DNA from: Cladobotryum mycophilum
Taxonomy: Eukaryota > Ascomycota > Sordariomycetes > Hypocreales > Hypocreaceae
Direction of reading: 5' to 3'
Length of the DNA stretch: 64,000 bases
NCBI GenBank assembly: GCA_036429605.1
Contig: JAVFKD010000010.1
Coordinates: forward strand, 806,001-870,000
This document shows, one piece after another, positions 23,405 through 34,972 of this stretch (position 1 is its first letter; every line of letters starts with the position of its first letter). The notes beneath the pieces were generated by a model. That model made no database searches. It was not told the DNA's origin and saw nothing but the letters and a program-made list of their open reading frames with translations. Position numbers and translations under genes: made by a program.

Positions 23405-25001
23405 TACCCTATTTCTTATGCATACGCGACTTGTGGAGTTTTTTTTTTTTTTTTTTGGTTGCGGATCTGGGGTCACGAATAATGTCTATTTCTACTTTTT
23501 TGGGTGTGGGTGAATAAGAGACTTGATGCGGTTGTCCTATAATCTACATACGGGAAAACACCCCTCGTTTGAATCTCGGTATTAGCAATAAGATGAAAAA
23601 AGGAAGGCTTTGCTTTGTTTTGCATGGGCATGGGGTCATGAGATGAGGCAGGGATATCTGTTCTTTGGGTTCACCCCTTTCGGGAGCGATAGGGTACGGG
23701 AGTAGGGATTTGGGGAAGGGGGCAACCTAGGCTCTGCGGTGTCAGTTTTCGGGAGACGGCCGAGAATAATTCGTGAGGTGGCATTGAAACAGATGGACGT
23801 TTGTTTGGCGCTCAGCTGTCTCGCTTGTTCCCGGTGGCTTATCATGTGAGGTTTCATGAAGGAGGAATTACTTTATCTATCCATGTCCGTTGGCACCGGC
23901 GAGACCGCATGATGCTGGGCCATGGATGCTATGCCATGCCATGCTTGCTCTATGGCGAGAGCCACCCCCAGCATGTGCAAGGAAGCTTACGTTATGATAG
24001 CCTCCAATATAAGAGTCCAGACCCCATGGTTATTCCGATTATTCCTCGTGGGAAGAGAATTACATGATATTGGGCAAAATCCATTGGTCCCTTTTTTTCT
24101 TTCTCTCTCGTTCTTCTCGTTGACTACTGCTACGAGGCCTATGCGAGGGGAGGGGAAAGGCGGCTTGGGCGGTGTGCTGGGGACAAGCATACATTACCCT
24201 ACCTACAGATGGGCAGGGCACAGCTGATGAAAGGAATTGGGATGCCGTGATGCCGCAGCCCCGTATTGCATGCGCAGCGGGATGACCGGGGATGATTGCC
24301 GTTGTTTTGTAAGTGGTTGGTTTAAAAAAGAAGCAGAACAAACGAAACATAAATCAGCGAGTGAGCAATTGCCGTGTTGCCTTTGTTGGAGCACGGGCGC
24401 CAACTGGCTGAGAAAAGGGATCCCTTCTTTTTCTCGTTCTTGTCTCGTTTACCACGTTGGTGGGATGAGACGACAGACGACAAGACTTGGAATGTCGGAT
24501 ATTTAATTGGGAAGCTACTATTACTGGGTGTACAAATGTATCAATAAAATCCATATGCAGAAAGGTAAGTAACTGTGTAGGTAAGTAGGTATCTATTAGG
24601 TAGTATCATCACGAGCTAGGCACTGTCCTGTCAAAGATGCCGAACATCTATTTTTTTTGCTGGGGGTGGGTGAGGGGAAGGGGATGAGAAGGGGAGGGAT
24701 CTCCATGTTCATCTTTGCTACGGCGAATTGGGGGCTATAAGTGAAGCATTGACGGGGATTTAGCATGGTCACATATATGTAGTGGTGGTGTCGGGTGCCC
24801 ATTTTGTTATGCAGATCTCGGATTGTTGATCACTCAGACTGACGTAACTGTGGGAGATGGAGAGAGAAAAGTTGGGGAAATTAATTTAAGCTGAGAAGGG
24901 AATGTGTGAGTGAAGTCGATAGATCATTACCCAGATTGGAGGAGGTCCCAAAGGTAGATTGATTTTTGGTGTTTGCCAATTTGGACCTGGCAGTTCGCAG
25001 T

Positions 25002-25028
25002 AGCAGCAGCAGCAGCAGCAGCAGCAGC
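25002..25028 (+). repeat. (AGC)9 microsatellite
   Basis: Nine uninterrupted AGC units in non-coding DNA. Confidence 0.95.
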
Positions 25029-25662
25029 ATTCATTATTCTTACATGGTACTTTTTTTTACGTACATGTACTTGTACTTCGTTTTTCTCGACTTTGGTATC
25101 CATTACCGGCTTTATGAATGACAGGGGCATGCGATTCGTAACCGCCAGACAGGTCAGGTTCCTGCATGACCAAACAGTGGCGGTCGAGAAAAGAGAGACA
25201 CAAAAAAAGACAGATTTGAGACAAACAAGGAGAGGTGAGAGGAAAGGACAAGAACGCCGGGATTTCCACGTCCGCCTCCGCCGCCGCACGCCTCTCTGTC
25301 TGTCTGTCTGTCTGCCTGTCTGTCTCTCTCTCGTTCTCCACCTTCACATGACTTTGGAGAGCGGGGGCCAAGAAGATCGTCCTTCCAATGGTCGTAGTCA
25401 TGGCATGGGTGTGTGCCATGTCTGTAGAGTCATGCAGGCGAGAGCCAAGACTTTTTTATTACAAGTGCATGCAAGTTGGATGTTGTGTGCGTGGCTGCGT
25501 GCGTGCGTGCGTGCGTGTGTGTGTTGATACAATGACTTTCCATGGGAGCCCAAAAAATGAAGAGACCGACTTACTAGTACTGAGAAGCGGGAGGAGAGAG
25601 ACAGAGGGATGTCGACATATTGACCGCTGTGACAAAGGCGGCCCTTTCAGCTTTTGGGGCGA

Positions 25663-25663
<1 letters not shown>

Positions 25664-25697
<34 letters not shown>
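25664..25697 (+). repeat. (AC)17 microsatellite
   Basis: Seventeen uninterrupted AC units. Confidence 0.95.
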
Positions 25698-25698
<1 letters not shown>

Positions 25699-26291
25699 GC
25701 GGATAGGAACAAAGGAAACTAGTCCCAGCCCGGGCTGAAAGGGAAGGAAAAATAAGCATAAATTAAATAGATTCACATCCAAGGACAACTTGCCTTGCCC
25801 TACTGCTATGTACATACTGCCCTACTTACCTAGTACCTACCGGCCAGCATGTGGGTAGGTACTCAACAAAAAACAAACATGGGCAACAGGTTTCTAGCAG
25901 GGATTCGGGGAGGATGGGATGGAGGAGGAGGGTGCGTGGCGATATCGGTGGCTGAAGGCGGTTTTGCGGAGGATTTTACATGACGCTTTCGTTTCAACAA
26001 AAGAAGACGCCAAGCCTAAACGTGCCTATAACAAAGTAGCGAGATAATCAATCACACGAGGGGGTCAAGGTCAAGACGGATGAATAGCAAAGGCGTGTGT
26101 CAAGATATCGGGTGTTGGAAGAAGCAGATGCAGCAGCCAGAGGAAAATAGCCTAGGAGATATCTCGTAAAGCAAAAAAAGACTGAGAAAAAAGAAATTAT
26201 AGAAAAACACAGGGGGGGACGATAGGGAAAAAGAAGGGTGGCTTTGTCTCAGTCACCACATTCATCCGTGGGTTGCATGTCGTTGTTTTGG

Positions 26292-26318
26292 GAGAAGAAG
26301 AAGAAGAAGAAGAAGAGG
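26292..26318 (+). repeat. (GAA)n microsatellite
   Basis: About eight GAA units followed by GAG and GGA variants. Confidence 0.9.
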
Positions 26319-26411
26319 AGGAAAAAGGAAGCTTTGAGAGTTCCCAGCCCCAGCCCCAGCCTATGGAGAGACAGGTTCGGGAATGATGTGCGTGGGTAGC
26401 ATTTTGTTTGT

Positions 26412-26437
26412 TTGTGTGTGTGTGTGTGTGTGTGTGT
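26412..26437 (+). repeat. (TG)13 microsatellite
   Basis: Uninterrupted TG units. Confidence 0.95.
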
Positions 26438-27261
26438 CCCTTTTTGACGGAAAATCGGCAACATGTCTTATCTTCTTGGTGAACCTGCCATGTCGTTTTT
26501 TCTTCTTTTCTTTTTCATTTCATTTTTTTCTTTCTCATCTGCCTGTCGGGTACTTTGTCTTTTGAGCCTCAACACTTTTTCTGGACTCGCTTATTAAAAA
26601 AGTTTCGGCATGTTTTCCTCCGTGAATGAGAGAGAGAGTCCAATCTAATGGATCCAATCCTACCGTTCTTTTTGCGAAAGCCAAGACGCTACCAAGAGAT
26701 AGCAGGACGATAGCAAACCTTGGAGGCTGCAACTTGCTGGCTATAGCACACACACATGGACAATTAGTACCTTGGTAGTAATAAGGCGGGCTTCAAAAAA
26801 AAAAAAAAAACCCCCCTCTTGGGGGCGGTGGGTAGTCGTACCAAAAACATGGGCGCAGCCTCCATGGATCCCATGGATAGATGGATGGGATGGATGGGGC
26901 CTGGGAGGGAGAGGGGAGGTTGTTCTCTCTCTCTCTGTTGCAGGGGGAGAGCCCTTACAGAACGTACAGAAGGGAGGGGGTGCCCTGGAGAGACCGTTTA
27001 CTGGGCAATGGGGTTTCTTCCAGGTTCCTCTTAGAGCCCTGCCCACTGAACCCACCTCACTGTCACTCTTCAGCCAGCGCCATTGGGCTGGGACTAACTA
27101 GGGTGGGTGAGGTGAGCATGGGGTGTGTGTTGGTGTGCAAGGGCCCCTGCCAGACTAGGTTGTCTTGGCCCGTCACTGCGTTTTTTCTGCTTGCCTGCTT
27201 GCTTGCTTGCTCACTCTCTCTCTTTTGCCTGTCTTGTCTTGTCTCTCTCATCCAACCACGG

Positions 27262-27284
27262 GAGAGAGAGAGAGAGAGAGAGAG
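27262..27284 (+). repeat. (GA)11 microsatellite
   Basis: Uninterrupted GA units. Confidence 0.95.
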
Positions 27285-28175
27285 GGAGGGAAAAGCATGG
27301 TGACCTCTTTCAATGTATCTTTTTTCTTCTTTCTCAGTTTTGGTGGAGAGAAGGAATGTGGATGGCAATTTTGAATAAAAACCTTCATGTCTTCCACTTT
27401 ACCTTTTACAAACAACCCTCGGCAACGACTCCTGATTCTCTTTCTTGGCTGCCAATTGTTAACCTGCGGATGGCTTCATTTTGGAAACGGTGACATCCCT
27501 AATAACCTTATCATCATCATCATCACATATCTATCTATCTATCCATCTTTCTTCCCTATCCCCCTTTCTCTTCTCTTCTCTCCTCTTCTCCTCACAACAC
27601 CCTCCTCCTCTTCCTCCTCCTTATCTCCATACTCCAGATCTTCTCACCATATCTCCGCTTCCGGTGGCGAGATAGCGTCTTCCTCGGTCATTTCGGCACC
27701 CATACTACAACCATAACATAACAGATTCCAGGTCTAGGTCCATGTCCAGGCCCATGCCCATGCCCCCCACCCGGCTCTGGCTCCCGATCCGACCTGTCCG
27801 ATAAAAAGTGACGACACTGCCTCTTTCTTTCTTCCTCGACCTTTTTTTCCCCTTCCGTCTTCCTCTTTTTGTCAACAAACCTTTTTATTTTATTTTTTAT
27901 TTTCTTCTTTTCTATTTTCTTGGTTGTTTTTATTTTCCTTCATTCTCTCTCTTCGAAATCGGCCCTGCCGTTCTTTGTTGTCTCTCTTCCTCATGCGCCA
28001 ATTCCGCTCTTCCTCCTGAATGTCTCCGAATTACGACATTTGTCGCTCGGCTTGCATCGACCGGGGCGTCTCAACTCCTCAGCCATCCCGCTTCTTGGCA
28101 CCCTGAAACGAAAAACCGTTTCTTTCCCGCGCGCTTTCCCTCACCAATTGCTTCACTGTAAAAAGCAGGGGGAGG

Positions 28176-28213
28176 AGAAGAAGAAGAAGAAGAAGAAGAA
28201 GAAGAAGAAGAAG

Positions 28214-28243
<30 letters not shown>
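28176..28243 (+). repeat. (GAA)22 tract in the presumed 5' leader of the antiporter gene
   Basis: About 22 uninterrupted GAA units end 100 bp before the start codon at 28344. The tract is followed by further A/G-rich sequence up to 28310. If transcribed, it lies in the untranslated leader. Confidence 0.9.
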
Positions 28244-28245
<2 letters not shown>

Positions 28246-28343
28246 GTCACGAGGACTGAAAGAAAAAAGAAAGAAAGAAAAAGAGGAAAAGAAAAGAAAA
28301 GAAGAAGAAGAGTCGACGACAAGGCCAACTCGCCGCCGCCAAG

Positions 28344-31300
28344 ATGGCCTGGTCACAGCTCGACATCACCAAGCCGCACTTGGTCTACATCATCCTCGGC
28401 GGCTTCACTTCCCTCTTCATGCTATGCTCCTCCGTCATAAAGGAGCGTCTCTACATTGGCGAGGCTACCGTCGCGACCCTCTGCGGTGTCATCTTCGGCC
28501 CCCATGCCGCCAACCTCATAAACCCAAACGACTGGGGCAGCGTCGACATTGTCACCGTCGAATTCTCCCGAATCGTCCTCGTCGTCCAGTGCTTCGCCGT
28601 CGGTGTCGAATTGCCCAAGTTCTACATGGAAAAACACTGGCGGTCCGTCGTCTTCCTGCTCGTCCCCGTCATGGCCGCCGGCTGGCTCCTCGTCAGCCTC
28701 TTTATATGGTGGATGATGCCCTCGCTTAGCTGGCTCGACTCCCTCGTCGTCGCCGCCTGCGTCACGGCAACCGATCCCGTCTTGGCCTCATCCGTTGTCG
28801 GAAAGGGTAAGTTTGCCAAGCGCGTGCCCAAGCACTTGCGAGACCTGCTGTCCGCCGAGTCTGGCTGCAACGACGGCATGGCCTTCCCCTTCATCTACCT
28901 GTCGCTGTATCTGATCCAGTATAATCGCAACGCCAAGGACGTGAGCTTCCACTTTGTTGTCTACGTTGTCTTGTATGAGTGCGTGTTCGGCGCCATCTAT
29001 GGCTTCATGATTGGCTACATTGCTCGCCACGGTATCAAGCAAGCCGAAAAGTATGACCTGATTGATCGCGAGAGTTTTCTCGTCTTCTACTTTGTCGTCG
29101 CTCTCTTCTGCGCCGGTTCGGGTAGTATCCTCGGCGTCGATGATTTGCTCGTCGGCTTCGCTGCCGGCGTTGGCTTCTCCAACGACGGCTGGTTTGGCGA
29201 AAAGACGGAAGAGTCCCATGTGTCCAACGTCATTGATCTGCTTCTCAACTTGGCTTACTTTGTCTATTTCGGTACCATTATTCCCTGGGAGCAGTACAAC
29301 AACGGCTACTTTGGCATGTATGCGTGGCGCCTCGTTGTTATCGCCATCTTTGTCATCCTCTTCCGTCGCATCCCCATCATGATGGCCCTCAAACCCTTTA
29401 TACCGGACATAAAAAACTGGCGAGAGGCCCTTTTCGCCGGCCATTTCGGCCCCATTGGCGTAGGCGCCATCTTTGTCGCTCTCCTGGCGCGTGCTGAATT
29501 GGAACACCATGAACCCGTGCCCCTCTCAGCCATGCCGCCTGAAGGCTCTCCGCACTTTGTCCTCATCTATCTCGTCTGGCCAATCGTCACCTTCCTCGTC
29601 ATATCCTCCATCCTCGTCCATGGCTCATCCGTCGCCGTATTCACCCTTGGAAAGCGCATCAACACCTTGACCCTGACCATGTCGTACACTGCCGCTCCCG
29701 AGGATGGCCCATCGTGGATGAACAGACTTCCCCGAATCTCGTCCCAGTCTCGATCGCAAGCTAGAACCATGTCCGAGACGTCATTTGATGAAATCAAGGG
29801 CCCCGAATTCCCCTCTGGCTCCCTCGCTCCCCCATTCAACTTCCTCCGCCGCCAAAAGGACGAAGACGTGTTCACTCACAGCCGCAATGGCAGCAGAGCT
29901 TCATCCATTGTAGGAAGGAAACGCAAGCACAAGAAGTGGGACGACGGCATTGGCCCCGGAGGTCCCATTACCCAATCAGCCATTTTCCCCAACCGCCAGC
30001 CCAGTTCGGCCCCAGCCTCTCCCCCTCCAGAGAGGGAAACCATACCGACTTTCGAAGCCCGGGACTCTACCTTGTCTGGTGACTCTCCTCCCGATACCGC
30101 CCAAGAGAAGCCTGTGCACGTGGAGGAGCATGTTACACGCAGAAATGGTGAAGACACTCCTCCAGAGCCCCACATAGATGTCTACGAAGAAGGCGACCAA
30201 TTGGTTTTTGAGAACCAAGATGGCGACGTGCTAGATATGGAGTCACGACCAAAGGAACGAGAAACCGATGAAGAGAGCCCGCCGCCGCCTGCCGTTGGAA
30301 GAGCACGAACGAAATCCATAAGCCAACTAGGTTGGTCCCTGGGCGATATCAAGCGCAAGGTGACGGACATGTACAGCTCAGAAGTAGAGAAGCGAAAGGA
30401 AAAGGACAAGGCCACTCGACGACATGAACCTGCTCGGGCCTATCAGTTCGGCAACACAGTATGTGCTTCTGTGCAACAAACTTGTGGAACATGCAGCTAA
30501 CCTGTGTAGATTATCGTCGAAGATGAAGATGGTGAAGTCGTCAAAACTTATGAATTACCTTCTCAGAGATCTGGCTCTCAGGACGGAAATGCTCTACTTA
30601 GCAGCAGCTTGAAATACATTGGTCTTGGTGCTTTGGCTCGTCAACCCGAAAAGTCTGCCGAATCAGCCGCCGAAGAGGGCCAAGCTGGTGAGACCTCGGC
30701 GGTTGCATCCAAACCTGTGTTCAAGCCGGGTTGGAGTACAGGCTTCCTCGGTGGCGATCCCGCAAAGAAGAAGACTGCGCAGGACGAATCCGAGGACGAC
30801 CGACAAATCAGATTTACCATTGGAGGTGTGGGTAGACGAATGACCAAGGAGGACTTTATCAAGGAGGTTCAGAAACTAGATTCCGGCACGCGCAGAGAAG
30901 TTGTAGATCACTCCTCTGCTTCTACGGCTCTTAAAAACTATGCGCGACAGGATCCTCCCAATAGGAAGGCGGGCCGTCCGGCAGTTCCCCAAATAGTTGA
31001 GCAAGGCGCCAGTTCCTCAAGCAGCTCCTCACAAGATGTCCGCCGTCAATCTCCCTCCGTCTCACCCAGCCGGCAACCGCTCGAAACCCGCGGACGCGGA
31101 CGTGCTGGCAGCTCATCCAAACCGTCTGAAATGGAAGAAGAAACAGCCGTGGAGCGCAAACGACGCCTCGCTGTGCTTGCACCTCAAGATGAGGATGCGG
31201 AACCTACAGGCGAAACACCCGCCGAGAGGAGGAGGCGCGAAGCCGCTCTGGGGATGACAGAACCCGCGGCGGTAGAAAGTGATAGCGAGGATGAAGGTAC

Positions 31301-31364
31301 AGACAGGTCGCCTCATACAAGAAGAGGCATCCGTTTCGCCGAACACGCAATTCGGCAAAAATAA
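28344..31364 (+). CDS. nha1: Plasma-membrane Na+(K+)/H+ antiporter, Nha1/Sod2 type
   Basis: Exons 28344-30458 and 30510-31364 encode about 989 residues, close to yeast Nha1. The 51 bp intron is phase 0 with donor GTATGT, GCTAAC branch and TGTAG end. The N-terminal 430 residues form about twelve membrane segments. They include VELPKFYMEKHW, ATDPVLASSVVGKGKFAKRVP and LSAESGCNDGMAFPF, the last two carrying the acidic residues conserved in the fungal CPA antiporter transport site. The remaining half is a long polar cytoplasmic tail with Ser/Pro-rich and acidic blocks. It continues across the intron (FGNT then IIVEDEDGEVVKTYE) and ends in RGIRFAEHAI, as in ascomycete Nha1 tails. The role is extrusion of Na+ and K+ in exchange for protons at the plasma membrane, in salt tolerance and pH balance. 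The start was chosen from the conserved MAWSQLDITKPHLVY opening. Confidence 0.95.
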
Positions 31365-32478
31365 AAGCCATGTTTTGTTTTTAATAGATGAGTTGGTGGG
31401 AAAGATGGGACGGGTGGGTTTGTGTGTTTTTTTATTTCTATTATTTCTTGCATATTTGGGATGGGATATACCACGGAATGCATATCATGATACCTAGTTA
31501 ATGAATGGGAAAGGGAACAAAGGGGGCATATGGCGGGTTTTGGCTATCTTGTTTTATAAAGGGGGGACATTATGAAAGATATACATTGTATGGATTTTGT
31601 ATATAGAGATTGGGGGAGGTATATGATGATGGTATTTACTCATGGTTGCACTTGATGTTGATGGATTTGATTATGCTTTGTTCTCAGTGTTGTGATGTTG
31701 ATGATGTTTTGACCTTGAGATGAACCAATCTTTGTAGGATGAACTACTCTTTAAAGTATAATGACCTCTTGAAATGGATCTCTTTTACTATAAGATGGGC
31801 TCGCATTAAAGTACGAATAGAAAATGCTAGTTACGAGCAGAGTGCGAGAATAGAAGCGTCAGACCAGCAATGCCACTCAAAAATACGAAGTCAAACGCAG
31901 GCCAAACACGAATCAAAACACCAAATCAACAAACTACCAAACTACCAATCCATCAATCACTTGCATAAAAACGGCTGCCAAGTCCTTACAACATCACAAT
32001 CCATCTTTGTCTAACCTCTACCACCAGATCAGCCCGTTTACTCAAGTTAAACCAATCAAACCCCAAATCAAAAACCAAAAACTAAAAAAAAAAAAAAAAA
32101 ACACAACCTAATTCTGAAACAAATGCATCTGAATCGCCAAGCTTTTTTTTTTTTTTGGAGAGACAGCTCCAATCGGTTTCTACGGCACATCGTATTTCTG
32201 CATTCACGTGGTATTGGGTGGCGTCCACACTTCCTCCAAGACCGAGACTGAGACCAGGGGGAGGGGGGGGGTTACAGCCCAAAGGCAAAGCCCAAGAACT
32301 AATCATAATATTGATCCACTACTCTGTACAAAGTCGACTAATCGGCAGCTAATGCCCAGCTGAGCCACCTGGCAGATCATCAAACCATCCATCCTCGTCG
32401 TCTCATCATTCCTCAAACCACCACCACCATGTGAATTCCATCCTTAAACCAAACAATTGTCCCAATGGATCATCTCCA
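31365..32478. other. Intergenic 1.1 kb
   Basis: AT-rich 3' flank of nha1 (31380-31760), short poly-A runs (32085-32101) and a T run at 32144, then the presumed promoter of the next gene. No gene supported. Confidence 0.55.
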
Positions 32479-33075
32479 ATGGACTCCAAAGGCAACGAAG
32501 ACTCACCGCTCTCCATCGTGGCCAACATCACCGGCATCCTAACATTCTTCGTCGCCATCGCCGCAGCCGCCTACGCGCGTATAAGTTACCTCCGCAACAG
32601 CGACGACGAGTACTTTCGCGTCAAAACATCCCTATCATGGTACAAGACCGAGTCGACCTGGCTTGCTGAACTGCTCCGCGCCCTCGACATGCAAAGCGGG
32701 AGCGGCTTTCACAGGCGCCAAACGGAGTACCAAATGTACAAGTTTGTCATGGACGACCTGCTCAACCTAGAGCAGCGCCTGCTAGACCTAGTGGCCGAAA
32801 TCGAGGTCAAGGCAGCTGATGGGAGTAGTCAAGAGGAGAATTGGACAGTGCTGCCGCGGAGTTGGCAGGGCGGAAGGAGTTCAGTAGCCGTGGCCTGGTT
32901 ATCGGTGAGGACGAAGGCGATGGAGCTGGTACGACAACGGGAGGCACTGACGGCTCGAGTGCAGTTTTTGCAGATGAGCATGATATCGTCGAGGATAACC
33001 GACTTGGAAACGAGGATGAAGGTGCAAGAGCTAGCCATGGAAAAGAGCTTCTATTCCTTGAGTGGGGAGTTATAG
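32479..33075 (+). CDS. Conserved fungal protein with one membrane segment and coiled-coil-like tail, function unknown
   Basis: A single exon of 198 residues. The ATG at 32479 (MDSKGNEDSP) is the only in-frame ATG before the conserved part. Residues 10-32 (LSIVANITGILTFFVAIAAAAYA) form a single membrane segment, followed by a conserved-looking RISYLRNSDDEYFRVK and SLSWYKTESTWLAELL block. The C-terminal 100 residues are helical and charged, with heptad-like leucines (LLNLEQRLLDLVAEIEV; ITDLETRMKVQELAMEKS). The arrangement looks like that of proteins I associate with Sordariomycetes as uncharacterised, but I cannot name a function. A tail-type anchor with cytoplasmic helices is inferred only. 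It lies tail-to-tail with the next gene, 106 bp apart. Confidence 0.65.
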   Translation: MDSKGNEDSPLSIVANITGILTFFVAIAAAAYARISYLRNSDDEYFRVKTSLSWYKTESTWLAELLRALDMQSGSGFHRRQTEYQMYKFVMDDLLNLEQRLLDLVAEIEVKAADGSSQEENWTVLPRSWQGGRSSVAVAWLSVRTKAMELVRQREALTARVQFLQMSMISSRITDLETRMKVQELAMEKSFYSLSGEL

Positions 33076-33181
33076 ACTGGAGAATAGCCATTAATGAAAT
33101 TTGACGCCAATTGAGCTGCGCAGGCCGAAAGCAAATCTGAGCAGATTTTCTCGATAATTGATATCAATTTCCGGTATGGGA

Positions 33182-33887
33182 TTATTTAATCTTGTAGTCG
33201 TTCTTGATCAAAAACCCTGCCGCAACGGCAAGACTCAAAACAGCCCAGGCAAGATCCAACTCGACAACGGCCCAGAGCCAGAGGCAAGCCAGCGGCGGCG
33301 CCCGCTTCATGTTGTATAGATAGCCCTTGGCATTGGTGACATATATGAGATAGCAACCGCTGAGGCAGCTCATGACGAAGAAAATGGCTTGGCGGATCCA
33401 TTTTTGGTACTTTTGGGGGATTCCGGGGATAAGGATGGGGTTCGCTTCGTGGGGGTGAAGAGGGTAGAAGAAGATGAGGAAGACTAAGAACTGGTTAGCA
33501 GAGTTCACGATCGATACAACAAGACCATCACGTACCAATCCAGGCTCTGACAGTATTTGTGCCAACAAGGGGCCAATCAACTCTAGTACCGTACTGATTC
33601 TGCACAAAGACATCAAAAGTAAAGTGCAGCATCGCCAATGTTGTCGTCCAAAGCATCGCCTCTAGGAACCTCTCTGTCGTGGGTGACAGCACATCTCCGT
33701 CCTCCTCGTCGCTATCGCTAGCTTCGCCCCTTTCCTTCTTGAGCTCCTTCTCCCTCTCCTCGGCCGCTTCAAACAGCGATCTCTCGTCGGCGAATTGCAG
33801 AAGCGTCTTCTCCGTCGGGGCTGATCGATCCGGCTGCTTGAACTTGATGGACTTGTCGGCTATCCTCTCCTTGCGTGTCTTGACCAT
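33182..33887 (-). CDS. Conserved fungal multipass membrane protein, function unknown
   Basis: Two exons, 33887-33536 and 33483-33182, encode 217 residues. The 52 bp intron has donor GTACGT, a GCTAAC branch and a TTAG end; the phase matches only with this acceptor. The N-terminus is charged and cytoplasmic-looking (MVKTRKERIADKSIKFKQPDRS, then acidic EASDSDEEDGD). The rest has about four hydrophobic segments: FLEAMLWTTTLAMLHFTF; VFLIFFYPLH; AIFFVMSCLSGCYLIYV; LAWAVLSLAVAAGFLI. The motif PTTERFLEAMLWTTTLAMLHFTFDV resembles an uncharacterised ascomycete family that I cannot name. The final KNDYKIK could serve as a dilysine-type ER retrieval signal (inference). No catalytic motif is seen. Confidence 0.75.
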
Positions 33888-34972
33888 GGCGAATGGGTTT
33901 GGATGTAGAGTGGGGGATTGTGCGTAGTGGATCAGATATCAGGTATTCCAACGGACGGAATGATGAGGGAGAGGTGCAGCGGATCTTGCCGTGGTGCCGG
34001 TGTCGAGACGGGATCGAAGGGTTGTAGCTTGACGAAGCTGGAAATCTGACGTGTCCATAAAAAAGAAGCTGCAGGGGAAAAGTTGTGCTTGGGATTAAGA
34101 TCCATGGACAAATGACATCAGTCCGCCCGTATGTGACGGCCAATCAGGACCTGCAGCAGCGGGGGGGGTGTTTGGAGGGCTACAGTGTCTATAGGTTAGT
34201 GGTGTCGATGCCCTGAAGGACGGTAAGACTCCCCCAACAAACAGAAACCGTCAGGACCCGAGGCCACGGACAAGAACGCCTATCGATGGATGACAATGGC
34301 TGGCTGGGAGGCTTCGGCCTAGTCGATGCACAACTCAGACCCACTCAGACCCAAAGAGGATGGCCCAACGAAGAGCCTCGGTATTCGTAGCATCGTGTAA
34401 TGTCCGAAGGCTGCAGGTCAGACAAATGTTGGGGCATTGATGATACTGGGGAACTGAGGTATGATTCAGTATCTACTTGTCTGTCTGTATGTAGGATGTA
34501 GGTAGGTACGTTAGTAGCAGGTATATGCTAGGGACCAGGGGTTGCGAAGAATTTGCTCCATTTTTCTCTTCATCTCGTTCATCCAAAAGAAGAATGTTAT
34601 CGTCAGATTCTTGAGCTCGTGATCTTGCCGACCGACCTTGCGCGTCCCCCAAGTTTCAATTGAGTTGTCTGGCGCATTGACTTGCGTGTAGCTTCTGCCA
34701 CTAATAATTGCTTGCAACCTCCAACTCGTTTCCACCCCCACCTCCCCTCCCTCTACTATACTTGTACATCCCTACATCCCTACATCCCTACCGTACCTTT
34801 GGTAGTAGCACATACCTGTCCATTCCCTGCCACCGACAGTTTGACAAGTCCCCCTCCTCAACGTTTAAAAAAGCGATAATAGAACGACCCTTGCGAAATT
34901 TACTTTGTTCAGACGCCTGCAGCCCGAAAGACGAAAAGCTAGAGACTCTCTGCGAGTCCCAACACTGAGACG
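33888..34972. other. Divergent intergenic region between the membrane-protein gene and gpi12
   Basis: No gene supported. Includes a GTAGGTAGGTACG stretch at 34492-34510 and pyrimidine-rich sequence at 34730-34800 leading to gpi12. Confidence 0.5.

Larger units (their letters stand above)
23405..28343. other. Gene-free 4.9 kb upstream of the Na+/H+ antiporter, rich in microsatellites
   Basis: No coding sequence supported despite many low-complexity frames. It contains polypurine/polypyrimidine tracts and at least ten simple repeats, listed separately where long. Part must be promoter and leader of the antiporter gene at 28344. A C/T-rich zone at 27530-28000 resembles the pyrimidine-rich leaders of strongly expressed fungal genes. 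Confidence 0.6.

Noticed and set aside
25300..25330. Regular CTGT units and other short repeats as possible CRISPR-like arrays
   Set aside because: These are simple microsatellites without spacers, in a eukaryotic genome.
24927..25815. Several frames of 100-180 codons on both strands
   Set aside because: They arise from AGC, AC, TG and CTGT microsatellites that lack stops; there is no conserved sequence.
28071..28328. Poly-Ser/poly-Phe/poly-Lys frames across the GAA tract
   Set aside because: Pure repeat translation in the presumed leader of nha1.
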